A stretch of 64,000 bases of DNA. It comes from Halopseudomonas phragmitis (GTDB taxonomy: Bacteria; Pseudomonadota; Gammaproteobacteria; Pseudomonadales; Pseudomonadaceae). Of this stretch, positions 18,961-28,337 are shown in pieces; position 1 is the stretch's first letter; each line of letters opens with the position of its first letter. Under the pieces are notes generated by a model, which saw only the letters and a program-made list of their open reading frames with translations, ran no database searches and was not told the DNA's origin. The DNA is taken from assembly GCF_002056295.1 (NCBI RefSeq), contig NZ_CP020100.1:504001-568000 (forward strand), in the 5' to 3' direction. A program made the position numbers and the translations under genes.

Positions 18961-19956
18961 CTAGCGGCGTTGCTCTATTGCCGCCACGCCCTGCCCGCGC
19001 TTGTAAGCCGCCAGCATTTCCTGAATCTTCAACGTCGCCTCACGGGTTCGCCCCGACAGCTGTTTGACTTCATCGGCGACCACCGAGAAACCCCGCCCAG
19101 CCTCGCCGGCCCGCGCCGCTTCAATCGCCGCGTTGAGTGCCAGCAGGTTGGTCTGATCAGCGATGCCACGAATCACTTCAACCACCTGGGCAATCTGGGC
19201 ATAGGTGGCTTCGGTCGCAGCCTGCTCACGCTGACGCAGGCTTTCGGCATGTTTTTCATCGGAAATATCGCGCATCGCGCCAACCACTCGGGTCAGGCGT
19301 CCACGGGCATCGCGCAGCCCGCGCCCACGCTCGCGGAACCAGGTTTCGCCCCTGGTCTTGTGGGTCATCCGGTACTCGACCACGTAGCAGGCCTCCGGAT
19401 CCTTCGACTGAGCGAACTCGGCGAACACCGCCATCATGCGCTTGAAGTCCTCGGGATGAGTAATCCGTTCATAGCTGTCCCAGCCATCGGCAAACTCCTC
19501 GGCGCTGTAGCCGATCAGTGCGCGGAACTGTGGGGACCAGCGCAGCACGTTGGCCGGGTGATCGACATCACCATCGACCACTCTCAGATCCCAGCTACCC
19601 TCGGTCAGGGTCTGGCGGGTCAGTTCCCAGACCGCCTGTTCTTCTCGATAACGCTCCAGGGCCGCCAGGCTTTCGCCCAGCTCAGCCTGGGCCTGCTGAT
19701 ACTGCTGTTGATAAAGCTGCGCCTGGGACTCGGCCGCAGCCAGTTGCTGCTGCAACCCGGACGACGGCTCAAGCTGAGGTTGACGCTGATCCTGTAGGCT
19801 GGGCCGGGTCAGCTCCAGCCAGTCGCTAGCCAGTCGCCCCAGTGCCTGTTCAAGCTCAGGGTAGCCGCCCATCTCTGGCTGCCCTCGGCCATCGAGTACC
19901 TGGTGGATAGCGGCGGCGGCCCGCTCTGACAATGCACGCCGTTTGGCACCGAACAT
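18961..19956 (-). CDS. soluble PAS-containing methyl-accepting chemotaxis-type protein
   Basis: 331 residues without transmembrane helices. An N-terminal Gln-rich coiled coil (~65-110) precedes a PAS domain (~122-230, [20 protein letters not shown], then the PAC segment [14 protein letters not shown]). A short MCP signalling hairpin follows, with the tip [20 protein letters not shown] near residue 265 and [10 protein letters not shown]. The signalling domain is much shorter than in classical chemoreceptors. Its ATG overlaps the transaminase stop (TAATG), so it is the last, coupled gene of the amine-catabolic operon and may sense a redox or energy state arising from that metabolism. Confidence 0.85.
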   Translation of the reverse strand: MFGAKRRALSERAAAAIHQVLDGRGQPEMGGYPELEQALGRLASDWLELTRPSLQDQRQPQLEPSSGLQQQLAAAESQAQLYQQQYQQAQAELGESLAALERYREEQAVWELTRQTLTEGSWDLRVVDGDVDHPANVLRWSPQFRALIGYSAEEFADGWDSYERITHPEDFKRMMAVFAEFAQSKDPEACYVVEYRMTHKTRGETWFRERGRGLRDARGRLTRVVGAMRDISDEKHAESLRQREQAATEATYAQIAQVVEVIRGIADQTNLLALNAAIEAARAGEAGRGFSVVADEVKQLSGRTREATLKIQEMLAAYKRGQGVAAIEQRR

Positions 19957-21338
19957 TACTGCTGCTCCCGGAACCAGCGTTCGGTATCATCCAACGCCCG
20001 GGCAAAACGCTCGAGGATCATATCGATTTCAGCGGCTTGCACGATCAGTGGCGGGCAGAAGGCCAAGGCATCACCCATATTGCGGTTGATCATGCCGTAC
20101 TGCTGAGTCCGTCCGGCCAGGTATCGTCCCAGACGCCCCACCGCCTCAAACGGGGCCTTGCTGGCCTTGTCGGCGACCAGTTCCACCGCCCCGATCAACC
20201 CGCACCCACGCACCTCCCCGACCAGCGGATGATCACTGAAGCCGGCCAGCCCGGCATGCAGGCGCTGGCCCATAAGCGCCGCCTGCTCAACCAGATGCTG
20301 CTCTTCAATGATCCGCAGATTCTCCAGCGCCACCGCCGTGGCGACCGGGTGACCGCCGCCGGTAAAGCCGTGGCCCAACGCCCCGAAGCTGTGGCTCTGG
20401 TCGGCAATCGGCTGGTAAATGCTGTCGTTGATTAGCAGCGCGGCGATCGGCTGGTAGGATGAAGACAGTTGCTTGGACAGCACCATGACATCCGGCTCAA
20501 TGGCAAAGGTCTGGCTACCGAACATCTGCCCGGTGCGGCCAAAGCCGCAGATCACCTCGTCAACCACCACCAGCACATCATGCTTGCGGCACACCGCCTG
20601 GACCCTTTCCCAGTACCCCCTGGGCGGCACTATCACCCCGCCGGCGCCCATCAACGGCTCGGCATAGAAGGCCGCCACGGTCTCCGGGCCCTCACGCAGG
20701 ATGGTCTGTTCCAGCTCATCGGCCAGCCGCCCGGCAAACTGCTCCTCGGTTTCACCGGGCAGGGCATGGCGATAGTGGTGTGGACAGCCAACATGCACAA
20801 ACCCCGGCAATGGCACATCGAAGCCGCGCTGGTTGGCCGGCAGTCCGGTCAGGCTGGCACTGGCCAGGGTAATGCCGTGATAGCCATTGAGACGACTGAT
20901 GAATTTCTTTTTCTGGTTAAGCCCCAGGGCATTGTTGCGATACCAGATCAGCTTGATCACAGTGTCGTTGGCCTCGGAACCGGAGTTGGTGAAGAACACC
21001 TTGCTCATCGGTACTGGCGCCATCTCGATCAGTTTTTCCGCCAGTTCGATGCTCGGGGCATGGGCCTTGTGACTGAACAGATGATAGAACGGCAGGCTGC
21101 GCAACTGACGCTCGGCGGCCTGGATCAGGCGCTGATTGTTGAACCCCAGCGCCACACTCCAGAGCCCGGACATAGCCTCGATGTACTCGTTGCCCTGATC
21201 ATCGTAGACATAAATTCCTGCACCCCGCTCGATCACCAAAGGCCCCTGCTGTTCATGCAGGCGTGCGTCGGTATAAGGGTGCAGATGGTGGCGGATATCT
21301 TTTTGCGCCAGGCTCGACAGCGATGCGAGTTGGTTCAT
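19956..21338 (-). CDS. class III omega-aminotransferase (SpuC/GabT-like)
   Basis: 460 residues. Fold-type I PLP enzyme with [16 protein letters not shown], the PLP-phosphate segment [12 protein letters not shown], the Asp in [13 protein letters not shown] and catalytic Lys289 ([12 protein letters not shown]). Closest in pattern to pyruvate-dependent omega-amine/omega-amino acid aminotransferases such as SpuC. It would transfer the amino group of GABA or a related omega-amino compound or diamine and give a semialdehyde for the GabD-like enzyme encoded immediately upstream in the operon (51 bp gap). Cytoplasmic. Substrate assignment is by context. Confidence 0.9.
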   Translation of the reverse strand: MNQLASLSSLAQKDIRHHLHPYTDARLHEQQGPLVIERGAGIYVYDDQGNEYIEAMSGLWSVALGFNNQRLIQAAERQLRSLPFYHLFSHKAHAPSIELAEKLIEMAPVPMSKVFFTNSGSEANDTVIKLIWYRNNALGLNQKKKFISRLNGYHGITLASASLTGLPANQRGFDVPLPGFVHVGCPHHYRHALPGETEEQFAGRLADELEQTILREGPETVAAFYAEPLMGAGGVIVPPRGYWERVQAVCRKHDVLVVVDEVICGFGRTGQMFGSQTFAIEPDVMVLSKQLSSSYQPIAALLINDSIYQPIADQSHSFGALGHGFTGGGHPVATAVALENLRIIEEQHLVEQAALMGQRLHAGLAGFSDHPLVGEVRGCGLIGAVELVADKASKAPFEAVGRLGRYLAGRTQQYGMINRNMGDALAFCPPLIVQAAEIDMILERFARALDDTERWFREQQ

Positions 21339-21389
21339 GAGCTGATCTCCAAAATCGTGGGCATATATCTCAAGGCTAGTCGACCGGGC

Positions 21390-22844
21390 TCAGTGGATGC
21401 CGCCCAGACACAGGTATTTGATTTCCAGGTAATCGTCGATGCCGTACTTCGAGCCTTCACGGCCCAGTCCGGAGGACTTGACCCCGCCAAACGGTGCCAG
21501 CTCGGTGGAGATCAGTCCGGTATTGATACCGACCATGCCGTACTCCAGCGCCTCGGCTACCCGAAATACCCGCCCCAGATCCCGGGCATAGAAATACGAG
21601 GCCAGACCATATTCAGTGGCATTGGCCAATGCGATCACCTCGGCCTCATCCCGAAACCGGAACAGCGGTGCCAGCGGGCCAAAGGTTTCCTCTCGGGCGA
21701 CCAGGGCATCAGCCGGCACATCGACCAGAATGGTCGGCTCGAAGAACCCGCCCCCCAAGGCATGCGGCTGCCCCCCACAAACCAACTGCGCGCCCCGCGT
21801 CAGGGCATCATCAATATGCTGCTGAACCTTGGCCAGCGCCTGGGCATCAATCAACGGGCCGGTGGTCACCCCGGGCTCCAGACCATTACCAATCTTCAGG
21901 CCGGCCACCGCGACCCGCAATTTGTCGACGAACGCGTCATAGACCTGATCATGGATATACAGGCGATTGGCACAGACACAGGTCTGCCCGTTATTGCGGA
22001 ACTTGGAGATCAGCGCTCCCTCTACCGCAGCATCCAGGTCGGCATCCTCGAACACGATAAAGGGCGCATTGCCACCCAGTTCCAGTGACACCTTCTTGAT
22101 ATCGGCGGCGCACTCGGCCAGCAGTTGCCGGCCAATTTCGGTCGAACCGGTGAAGCTCAGCTTGCGCACGCTGGGATTACTGGTCAGTTCGGCACCGACG
22201 TCTGCGGCACTGCCGGTGACCACACTGAACACCCCCGGCGGAATCCCGGCCTGCTCGGCCAGCTCGGCCAGCGCCAGGGCCGAGAACGGAGTTTGCGACG
22301 CCGGTTTCAGCACCATGGTGCAACCGGCCGCCAGCGCTGGCCCGACCTTGCGGGTAATCATGGCACTGGGGAAGTTCCACGGCGTGATCGCCGCCGTCAC
22401 CCCGATCGGTTGCTTGAGCACTAAAATCCGCTTGTCGTGCTGGTGCCCGGGAATGGTATCGCCGTAGACCCGCTTGGCTTCCTCGGCAAACCATTCGAGG
22501 AAGGAGGCCGCATAACCGACTTCGCCCCTGGCCTCAGCCAGCGGCTTACCCTGCTCCAGGGTCATCAGCCGGGCCAGGTCATCCTGGTTGGCCAGCATCA
22601 GTTCATACCAGCGCCGCAGCCGGGAGGCCCTCTCCTTGGCCGTCAACGCACGCCAGCCCGGCAGCGCCCGCTCAGCGGCGGCAATGGCCCGCCGGGTCTC
22701 CGCGCGACCCATCCGCGGCACCTGGCCCAGCAGCTCGGCGTTAGCTGGGTTACGTACGGCGAGCAGCTGACCATTGTCGGCCTCACTCCATTGCCCATCG
22801 ATGTAGGCCAACTGACGAAACAGACGCGGATTGTTCAATTGCAT
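21390..22844 (-). CDS. gabD: NAD(P)-dependent succinate-semialdehyde dehydrogenase
   Basis: 484 residues from ATG 22844, which has GAGG six bases upstream; a GTG at 22856 would overlap the preceding stop by 4 bp. Motifs: WNFPSAMITRKVGPALAAGC, catalytic Glu in LELGGNAPF and nucleophile Cys289 (NNGQTCVCANR), with the GabD-specific C-terminal GINTGLISTELAPFGGVKSS. Length equals E. coli GabD (482). It oxidises succinate semialdehyde to succinate; GabD enzymes may also take glutarate semialdehyde. Third gene of the leftward amine operon. Confidence 0.93.
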   Translation of the reverse strand: MQLNNPRLFRQLAYIDGQWSEADNGQLLAVRNPANAELLGQVPRMGRAETRRAIAAAERALPGWRALTAKERASRLRRWYELMLANQDDLARLMTLEQGKPLAEARGEVGYAASFLEWFAEEAKRVYGDTIPGHQHDKRILVLKQPIGVTAAITPWNFPSAMITRKVGPALAAGCTMVLKPASQTPFSALALAELAEQAGIPPGVFSVVTGSAADVGAELTSNPSVRKLSFTGSTEIGRQLLAECAADIKKVSLELGGNAPFIVFEDADLDAAVEGALISKFRNNGQTCVCANRLYIHDQVYDAFVDKLRVAVAGLKIGNGLEPGVTTGPLIDAQALAKVQQHIDDALTRGAQLVCGGQPHALGGGFFEPTILVDVPADALVAREETFGPLAPLFRFRDEAEVIALANATEYGLASYFYARDLGRVFRVAEALEYGMVGINTGLISTELAPFGGVKSSGLGREGSKYGIDDYLEIKYLCLGGIH

Positions 22845-22852
22845 GGCAAACC

Positions 22853-24349
22853 TCACAACTTGATCCAGGTGGCCTTGAGTTCGGTGTACTTGTCGAACGC
22901 ATGCAGCGACTTGTCACGGCCGTTGCCCGACTGCTTGAAGCCGCCGAACGGCGCGGTCATGTCACCACCGTCGTACTGGTTGACCCAGACACTGCCGGCC
23001 CGCAGCGCCTTGGCTGCCCGGTGGGCCTTGGACAGGTCGCGGGTCCAGACCGCCGCCGCCAGCCCGTAGATGGTGTCGTTGGCAATCGCAATGGCTTCAT
23101 CGAAGTCCTTGAAGCTGAGCACCGACAGCACCGGGCCAAAGATTTCCTCGCGGGCGATACGCATGTCATTGCGCACCCCGTCGAACAGGGTCGGCTCGAC
23201 ATAGAATCCGCCGGTTTCCTCCAGCACCCGCTGACCGCCACTGACCAGCCGTGCACCATCCTCATGCCCGGCCTCGATATAACGCAGCACGGTGTCAATC
23301 TGGCTGGTGTCGACCAGCGCGCCGACCGTGGTGTTCGGGTCCAGCGGGTTGCCCGGCTGCCAGTGGGCCTTGAGCGCCGCGGCGACCTTCTCGACAAAGG
23401 CGTCCTTGATTGAGGCTTCGACCAGCAGCCGCGAGCCGGCAGTGCAGACCTCGCCCTGGTTGAAGGCGATGGCACCGGCAGCGGCCTGGGCCGCGGCGTC
23501 CAGATCCGGGGCATCGGCGAAGACGATGTTCGGGCTCTTGCCACCCGCTTCCAGCCAGACCCGCTTCATGTTCGACTCGCCGGCATAGATCATCAGTTGC
23601 TTGGCCACCCGGGTTGAGCCGGTGAACACCAGAGTATCGACATCCATATGCAGGGCCAGAGCCTTGCCGACGGTATGACCGAAACCCGGCAGCACATTCA
23701 GCACCCCGGCCGGCAGGCCGGCCTCAAGGGCGATCTGGGCCAGGCGGATGGCAGTCAGCGGCGATTTCTCCGAGGGTTTGAGCACCACCGAGTTGCCGGT
23801 AGCCAGGGCCGGGCCGAGTTTCCAGCAGGCCATCAGCAGCGGGAAGTTCCACGGCACGATGGCGGCGACCACGCCGACCGGCTCGCGGGTGACCAGCCCG
23901 AGTTCATCGTGGGCGGTGGCCGCCACTTCGTCGTAGATCTTGTCGATCGCCTCGCCACTCCAGCGGATCGCCCGCGCCGCACCGGGGATGTCCACTGCCA
24001 GGGCGTCGCTGATCGGCTTGCCCATGTCCAGGGTTTCCAGCAGGGCCAGCTCTTCACCATGCTGTTCGATCAGCTCGGCAAAGCGGATCAGCACCTGCTT
24101 GCGCTGGGTCGGCGCCAGGCGTGACCAGACCCCGGAATCAAAGGTGGCGCGGGCATTGGCCACCGCCAGATCGGCATCGCTCTGACCACAGCTGGCGATC
24201 TGCGCCAGCACCCGGCCGTCGATCGGGCTGAGGCAGTCGAAGGTTTCGCCACCGACGGCGTTCTGATACTGACCATTGATAAAGGCCTGACCTTGAATCT
24301 GCCAGGCACGGGCCCGTTGTTCCCAGGTTTCACGAGTAATGCCGGTCAT
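22853..24349 (-). CDS. puuC: gamma-glutamyl-gamma-aminobutyraldehyde dehydrogenase
   Basis: 498 residues, with very close resemblance to E. coli PuuC (495): ALLETLDMGKPISDAL, WKLGPALATGNSVVLKPSEK, Glu in VWLEAGGKSPNIVFAD, nucleophile Cys302 (NQGEVCTAGSR) and the C-terminal DGGDMTAPFGGFKQSGNGRD. PuuC oxidises gamma-glutamylated or free aminoaldehydes with NAD(P). Its stop overlaps the alternative GTG start of gabD by four bases. It supports an aminoaldehyde intermediate in this operon's pathway. Confidence 0.93.
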   Translation of the reverse strand: MTGITRETWEQRARAWQIQGQAFINGQYQNAVGGETFDCLSPIDGRVLAQIASCGQSDADLAVANARATFDSGVWSRLAPTQRKQVLIRFAELIEQHGEELALLETLDMGKPISDALAVDIPGAARAIRWSGEAIDKIYDEVAATAHDELGLVTREPVGVVAAIVPWNFPLLMACWKLGPALATGNSVVLKPSEKSPLTAIRLAQIALEAGLPAGVLNVLPGFGHTVGKALALHMDVDTLVFTGSTRVAKQLMIYAGESNMKRVWLEAGGKSPNIVFADAPDLDAAAQAAAGAIAFNQGEVCTAGSRLLVEASIKDAFVEKVAAALKAHWQPGNPLDPNTTVGALVDTSQIDTVLRYIEAGHEDGARLVSGGQRVLEETGGFYVEPTLFDGVRNDMRIAREEIFGPVLSVLSFKDFDEAIAIANDTIYGLAAAVWTRDLSKAHRAAKALRAGSVWVNQYDGGDMTAPFGGFKQSGNGRDKSLHAFDKYTELKATWIKL

Positions 24350-24379
24350 GCAGTTAACCTCTGAGGAGTGGTTAAGGCG

Positions 24380-25063
24380 TTAGAAACGCTCAAGAAAGTC
24401 CGCCAGCAGGCGCCGGCAGTTGTCCTTATTGTCCGCCGCACGTAGACCAATTTCGGCCCGCATGCGCTCGGGCAGATCACCGGCGGTGGCGAGAAACTGC
24501 TGGCCTTGCGGACTACTTCGCCAGTAATTGGTCCAGGTATCGAACATCGACACAGTGATTTCCGGGTGGAACTGCACACCCAGCGCCCGTCCCTGGCGGA
24601 ACGCCTGCGGGGCCAGATCAGTTTCAGCCAGCAAGCTGGCGGTCGCCGGCAGCCGGAAGGTATCGAAGTGAAAATTCAGCCATGGTCCAGGATGTTGCCA
24701 CTCGTCGCGGACCAGACACTGCAAAGGAGTCCAGCCGATCTCAGCTTGGCGATTGCGCACAGCTTGCCCGCCCAGAGCCCGGGCCAGGATCTGACTACCA
24801 AAACAAATCCCTAGGGTAGGCACTCCGTATCCCTGGACCCGTTTCAACCAGGCCAGCTCTGCAGCAAGCCAAGGCAAACTCTGATCGTAAGCCGACTCAG
24901 GACTGCCCAGCACCAGCAGCAGATCGAGGGTTTCCGGGGCCGGCAATGGATCAGTGACCTGGAGCAGTTCCAGATCAATTCCCTGCTCAGCCAACAGCTC
25001 GGGAAGCGTCCCGGCAACGTCACCGGGGGCGTGGAGAATGGCTACAGCACGAGAAGTTTTCAT
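24380..25063 (-). CDS. class I glutamine amidotransferase-like (candidate gamma-glutamyl amide hydrolase) 1
   Basis: 227 residues. GATase1 fold with nucleophile Cys87 (LGICFGSQILARALGG) and a His-x-Glu pair in VQFHPEIT, so the triad is complete. It resembles GMP-synthase-type GATases rather than PuuD (peptidase C26). First gene of the leftward operon, followed by puuC after 30 bp. In gamma-glutamyl amine pathways such a protein can remove the glutamyl group; that role is inferred. A paralogue with the same fold lies in the divergent operon (28338-29066). Confidence 0.85.
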   Translation of the reverse strand: MKTSRAVAILHAPGDVAGTLPELLAEQGIDLELLQVTDPLPAPETLDLLLVLGSPESAYDQSLPWLAAELAWLKRVQGYGVPTLGICFGSQILARALGGQAVRNRQAEIGWTPLQCLVRDEWQHPGPWLNFHFDTFRLPATASLLAETDLAPQAFRQGRALGVQFHPEITVSMFDTWTNYWRSSPQGQQFLATAGDLPERMRAEIGLRAADNKDNCRRLLADFLERF

Positions 25064-25086
25064 GGAACGGCTCCGGCATCGAATAA

Positions 25087-25115
25087 AACTTATGAAACCA
25101 TATCTTATATTTCAA
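25087..25115 (-). promoter_or_regulatory. promoter/operator of the leftward amine operon (shared element, copy 1)
   Basis: Minus strand: -35 TTGAAA (25115-25110), 17-bp spacer, -10-like TAAGTT (25092-25087). The spacer contains the operator core seen on the plus strand as TATGAAACCATATCTTATATT. It aligns with copies 2 and 3, TATAAAACCATATTTTAAATT, over the whole core. The leader to ATG 25063 is short, ~15-20 nt. Confidence 0.65.
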
Positions 25116-25215
25116 ACCATGCCAATAGCGATGCGCATTTCTTAACAGACTCCAGCCGGTCGCTGCCTCTATCTTGGTAAAAAGCCGCAAAAATCCATGT
25201 AAAAAGCAAAACAGC

Positions 25216-25250
25216 TATTGAAAGATATAAAACCATATTTTAAATTGAAA
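25216..25250 (+). promoter_or_regulatory. promoter/operator of the P450 operon (shared element, copy 2)
   Basis: -35 TTGAAA (25218-25223), 17-bp spacer, -10-like TAAATT (25241-25246). The spacer carries TAAAACCATATTTTA, an inverted repeat with TAAAA/TTTTA arms. This 35-bp segment is 32/35 identical to 29241-29275 before the glutamine-synthetase-like gene. A 7-bp hairpin TGGTGCC/GGCACCA (25259-25284) lies at the predicted 5' end of the transcript. Confidence 0.75.
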
Positions 25251-25346
25251 TCACTTTCTGGTGCCTGAACCAGCCTCGGCACCACCCCTAAACCTACGGT
25301 CAGCCATACCAAACAACCAGGCTGAACCCGTTAACGGAGGTGTTGA

Positions 25347-26567
25347 ATGTCTACCGCTATCCCGTCGTCAACCGATGATGCACCCTATCTGGATGTGGCC
25401 AACCCGGCATTCTCTATGCGTTCGCCTGAGGTGCTGGCCGCTCGGGAAAAGAGCTGGTACGCCCGCACACCCTACGGCATTGCAGTACTGCGCTATGACG
25501 AGGTTAACAAGCTGCTACGCGACCAACGTCTGCGCCAGGGCAGTTATGCTTGGCCTGCTCACAATAACGCCACCGGCAGCTTTTCCGACTGGTGGATGCG
25601 CATGCTGTTGAGCAAGGAAGGTGCCGATCATTCGCGCCTGCGGCGTCTGGCCAACCCGGCCTTTTCTCCAAAACTGGTCAAGGCCCTGACCCCAGCATTT
25701 CAGGAAATCGCCAACGAGCTGATCGGCGATTTCATAGCCGACGGTCAATGTGAGTTCGTTTCACAGTTCTCAGAGCCCTACGCCACCCAGGTCATCTGCA
25801 CCCTGCTCGGACTACCACGTAGTGAATGGAAGGCTCTGGCCAAGCTTGCCTCGGATATGGGCCTGGCGCTGGGAGTGACCTTCAAGCGTGACGAAGCCAT
25901 TATCAACGCCGCCACTGACCGCCTGTTTGGTTATGCCGAACAGGCGGTAGCCAACCTCAAGCGCCAAGGCCTGGGCGAGGACTTTCTCAGCAGCCTGGTA
26001 CGTGCCAATGAGGAAGACAAAAATGCGCTCAGCGATCAGGAGCTGTACGACATGATCGTGTTGGCTATCTTCGGCGGCATCGATACCACCCGCAACCAGA
26101 TTGCACTGGCCATGGATACCTTCATCCAGCACCCCGAACAATGGCGTTTGCTAGGCGATGATCCCGAACTGGCCCGGGCGGCGGTCGAAGAAGTCATGCG
26201 GATACGCCCGACCGTAACCTGGGTAACCCGAGAGGCTCTGGAGGATTTCAGTTATCAGGGCCTGGAAATCAAACAGGGTACCACCGTGCATCTGTTCAGC
26301 CAGGCCGCAGGCACCGACCCACGAGCATTCAATAATCCCGAGTTCGACATCACTGCCAAGCGTTGCCCGCACTTCGGTTTTGGTGCCGGCGCTCACCATT
26401 GCATCGGCCACTTCATCGCCCGCGGCGACATGACCGTGGCCCTGGCGCTGCTGGCGCAACGGATGAAGAATCCTCGCTACAAGGGAACCCCCGAATGGTT
26501 GCCGGACAGCGGCAACACCGGCCCAATCAGCCTGCCGATTCAGTTTGATCCGGTATCGCAGCCATGA
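25347..26567 (+). CDS. cytochrome P450 monooxygenase
   Basis: 406 residues, soluble bacterial type. I-helix IFGGIDTTRNQ near 235, ExxR in EEVMRIRP, and heme-binding FGFGAGAHHCIG with axial Cys352. GGAGGTG sits ~6 bp before ATG 25347. The next two genes encode an FprA-type reductase (ATGA overlap) and a flavodoxin, forming a complete three-component system. With glutamine-synthetase-like and PuuC/GabD genes nearby, the best guess is alpha-hydroxylation of a cyclic or secondary amine, as shown for the mycobacterial piperidine/pyrrolidine P450 PipA. The substrate is not provable from sequence. Confidence 0.93.
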   Translation: MSTAIPSSTDDAPYLDVANPAFSMRSPEVLAAREKSWYARTPYGIAVLRYDEVNKLLRDQRLRQGSYAWPAHNNATGSFSDWWMRMLLSKEGADHSRLRRLANPAFSPKLVKALTPAFQEIANELIGDFIADGQCEFVSQFSEPYATQVICTLLGLPRSEWKALAKLASDMGLALGVTFKRDEAIINAATDRLFGYAEQAVANLKRQGLGEDFLSSLVRANEEDKNALSDQELYDMIVLAIFGGIDTTRNQIALAMDTFIQHPEQWRLLGDDPELARAAVEEVMRIRPTVTWVTREALEDFSYQGLEIKQGTTVHLFSQAAGTDPRAFNNPEFDITAKRCPHFGFGAGAHHCIGHFIARGDMTVALALLAQRMKNPRYKGTPEWLPDSGNTGPISLPIQFDPVSQP

Positions 26568-27853
26568 ACTCGCCCAGCATTGCCATTGTGGGCAGTGGCC
26601 CCTCTGGCTGCTATCTGGCTCAGGCGCTGCGCAAGCACTGGCCAGCCAGCCAGGTATGTCTGCTCGACCGCCTGCCCGTCCCCTACGGTCTGGTACGCTA
26701 TGGGGTGGCGCCTGACCACCCCGGCACTAAAGCAGTAACTCGCCAGTTCGACCGGCTGTTCGAGCGTGAAGGAGTTCACTTTATTGGCAACCTCGAGGTT
26801 GGCCAGCATCTGCCGCTCGCCTCACTGCGCGCCGCCTTCGATATCGTAGTCTTGGCAACGGGCCTGTATGCCGACCGCCAGTTGGGGATTCCCGGTGAGC
26901 AACTGCCCGGTGTCTACGGTGCCGGACGCCTGACCCGACGCTTCAACGACCACCCGGATGAAGTCGGCTTCCAACCCGAACTGGGCCAGCGCTGCCTGAT
27001 CATCGGTAACGGCAATGTCGCCATCGACGTCCTGCGTCTGCTCAGCAAAACGGCAGAGGAATTCGGCGGCTCTGAGGTTTCTGCCCGCACGCTGGCCCAC
27101 TTTCAGCGCCAACCGCTGGCGCGGATCGATATCGTTGGCCGCTCCGCGCCTGATCAGGCCAAGTTCGATCCGGTCATGCTGCGTGAACTCGCTCAGTTAC
27201 AGCAGGTACGTTTTGAAATTCAGGCCAAGGATCTGCACTGCGACAGTGACGACAGGCTGGCCCAGGCCAAGATCGAAGCCTTGCGTTTGCTGGCTGAGCA
27301 CACCCCCAGCCAGCCACCGCGCCGCACAATCGCCTTTCACTTCGGCTGGAGTCCTGAGCAGATCGACGGTGAGCGACGGGTTCAAGGTATGCGCTTTCGG
27401 GCCAGCGCCAGCCGTGACGAGACCCTGCAGCTAGCCGCCGACAGCATCATCACTGCAATCGGATTTGCCGAACATGATGGTCAAGCCTTGAGTCAACACC
27501 ACCTGGCTGGCCAGCATGCTAATCCAGCTCACGGCCGGCTTGAACCTGGACTGTATTGCGCCGGCTGGTTCAAGCGTGGGCCACACGGCACCATTCCGGA
27601 CAATCGGCTCGACTCCCGGCGAGTTGCCGACACCATCATCAGTGACGCTGAACAACTACCACTGGGCAAACCCGGGCTTGATGCCCTACCCAGAGGACTG
27701 TTGCAGCACTGTACCGATTACGCTGGTTGGAAACGCCTGGATGCCGAGGAGACCTCCCAGGCTCCGGCCAACCGCCTGCGTCAAAAAATCAGCGACCTGG
27801 CACTCATGCTGGAGATTGCCCGCCCCACAATGACTGGAGAACAGCAGCCATGA
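26564..27853 (+). CDS. ferredoxin/adrenodoxin reductase-like FAD flavoprotein (FprA type)
   Basis: 429 residues. FAD-binding GSGPSGCYLAQAL at the N-terminus, the adrenodoxin-reductase segment LVRYGVAPDHPGTKAV, an NADP-binding GNGNVAIDVLRLL near 145, and the C-terminal GWFKRGPHGTIPDN. It would move electrons from NADPH to the flavodoxin encoded next and so to the P450. It overlaps both neighbours by ATGA. FprA-type reductases normally serve [2Fe-2S] or related ferredoxins, so pairing with an FMN flavodoxin is notable. Confidence 0.92.
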   Translation: MNSPSIAIVGSGPSGCYLAQALRKHWPASQVCLLDRLPVPYGLVRYGVAPDHPGTKAVTRQFDRLFEREGVHFIGNLEVGQHLPLASLRAAFDIVVLATGLYADRQLGIPGEQLPGVYGAGRLTRRFNDHPDEVGFQPELGQRCLIIGNGNVAIDVLRLLSKTAEEFGGSEVSARTLAHFQRQPLARIDIVGRSAPDQAKFDPVMLRELAQLQQVRFEIQAKDLHCDSDDRLAQAKIEALRLLAEHTPSQPPRRTIAFHFGWSPEQIDGERRVQGMRFRASASRDETLQLAADSIITAIGFAEHDGQALSQHHLAGQHANPAHGRLEPGLYCAGWFKRGPHGTIPDNRLDSRRVADTIISDAEQLPLGKPGLDALPRGLLQHCTDYAGWKRLDAEETSQAPANRLRQKISDLALMLEIARPTMTGEQQP

Positions 27854-28290
27854 AGATACTGGTGATTTACGGAACCGAAACCGGCAACGCAGAAATGGTC
27901 GCCGATGATCTGGTCGATGCCCTGAGCCAGGACTTTGAATCCAGCGGCCATGACATGGCGCACTTTGATCCGGCTACAATAGCCACCGATGACGTGCTAA
28001 TCGTGGTCTGCTCAACCTACGGCGATGGCGAATTGCCCAATTCTGCCCAACCCTTTTTCCAGCATCTGGACAGCCAGGCTCCGGACTTGACTGGAGTGCG
28101 TTTTGCTACGTTCGGGCTGGGCGACAGTTTCTATGAAACCTTCAATCGGGGAAGTCAGATCATTGCCGACAAGCTGGCCACATTGGGTGCCTGCGAATTC
28201 GGTCAACGAGGTGTGCATGATGCCTCCAGCGGTGAGTTGCCCGGCGAGATAGCCCTGAGCTGGCTCAAGCAGACGCTGGCGGAACTCTGA
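27850..28290 (+). CDS. short-chain flavodoxin (MioC-like)
   Basis: 146 residues from ATG 27850, which overlaps the reductase stop by ATGA. The FMN-phosphate loop is IYGTETGNAEMVAD, with further flavin contacts in STYGDGELPNSAQPFF and FGLGDSFYETFN. The start at 27727 in the same frame lies inside the reductase gene and is rejected. Predicted cytoplasmic electron carrier between the FprA-type reductase and the P450, an arrangement known from P450cin/cindoxin. Confidence 0.93.
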   Translation: MKILVIYGTETGNAEMVADDLVDALSQDFESSGHDMAHFDPATIATDDVLIVVCSTYGDGELPNSAQPFFQHLDSQAPDLTGVRFATFGLGDSFYETFNRGSQIIADKLATLGACEFGQRGVHDASSGELPGEIALSWLKQTLAEL

Positions 28291-28337
28291 CCACGTAAAG
28301 CCGCGTCCGTCTTTTTCTACCAGAGGCTTGAGCTACT

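Noticed and set aside
20469-22088. 539-residue plus-strand frame across the transaminase and gabD genes
   Set aside because: Antisense to two well-conserved enzymes with complete motifs, spans their junction, and lacks domain signatures.
25261-25611. GTG-started 116-residue frame upstream of and overlapping the P450 gene
   Set aside because: Out of frame with the P450 gene, no SD; the region is the leader of the P450 transcript with a hairpin at its start.
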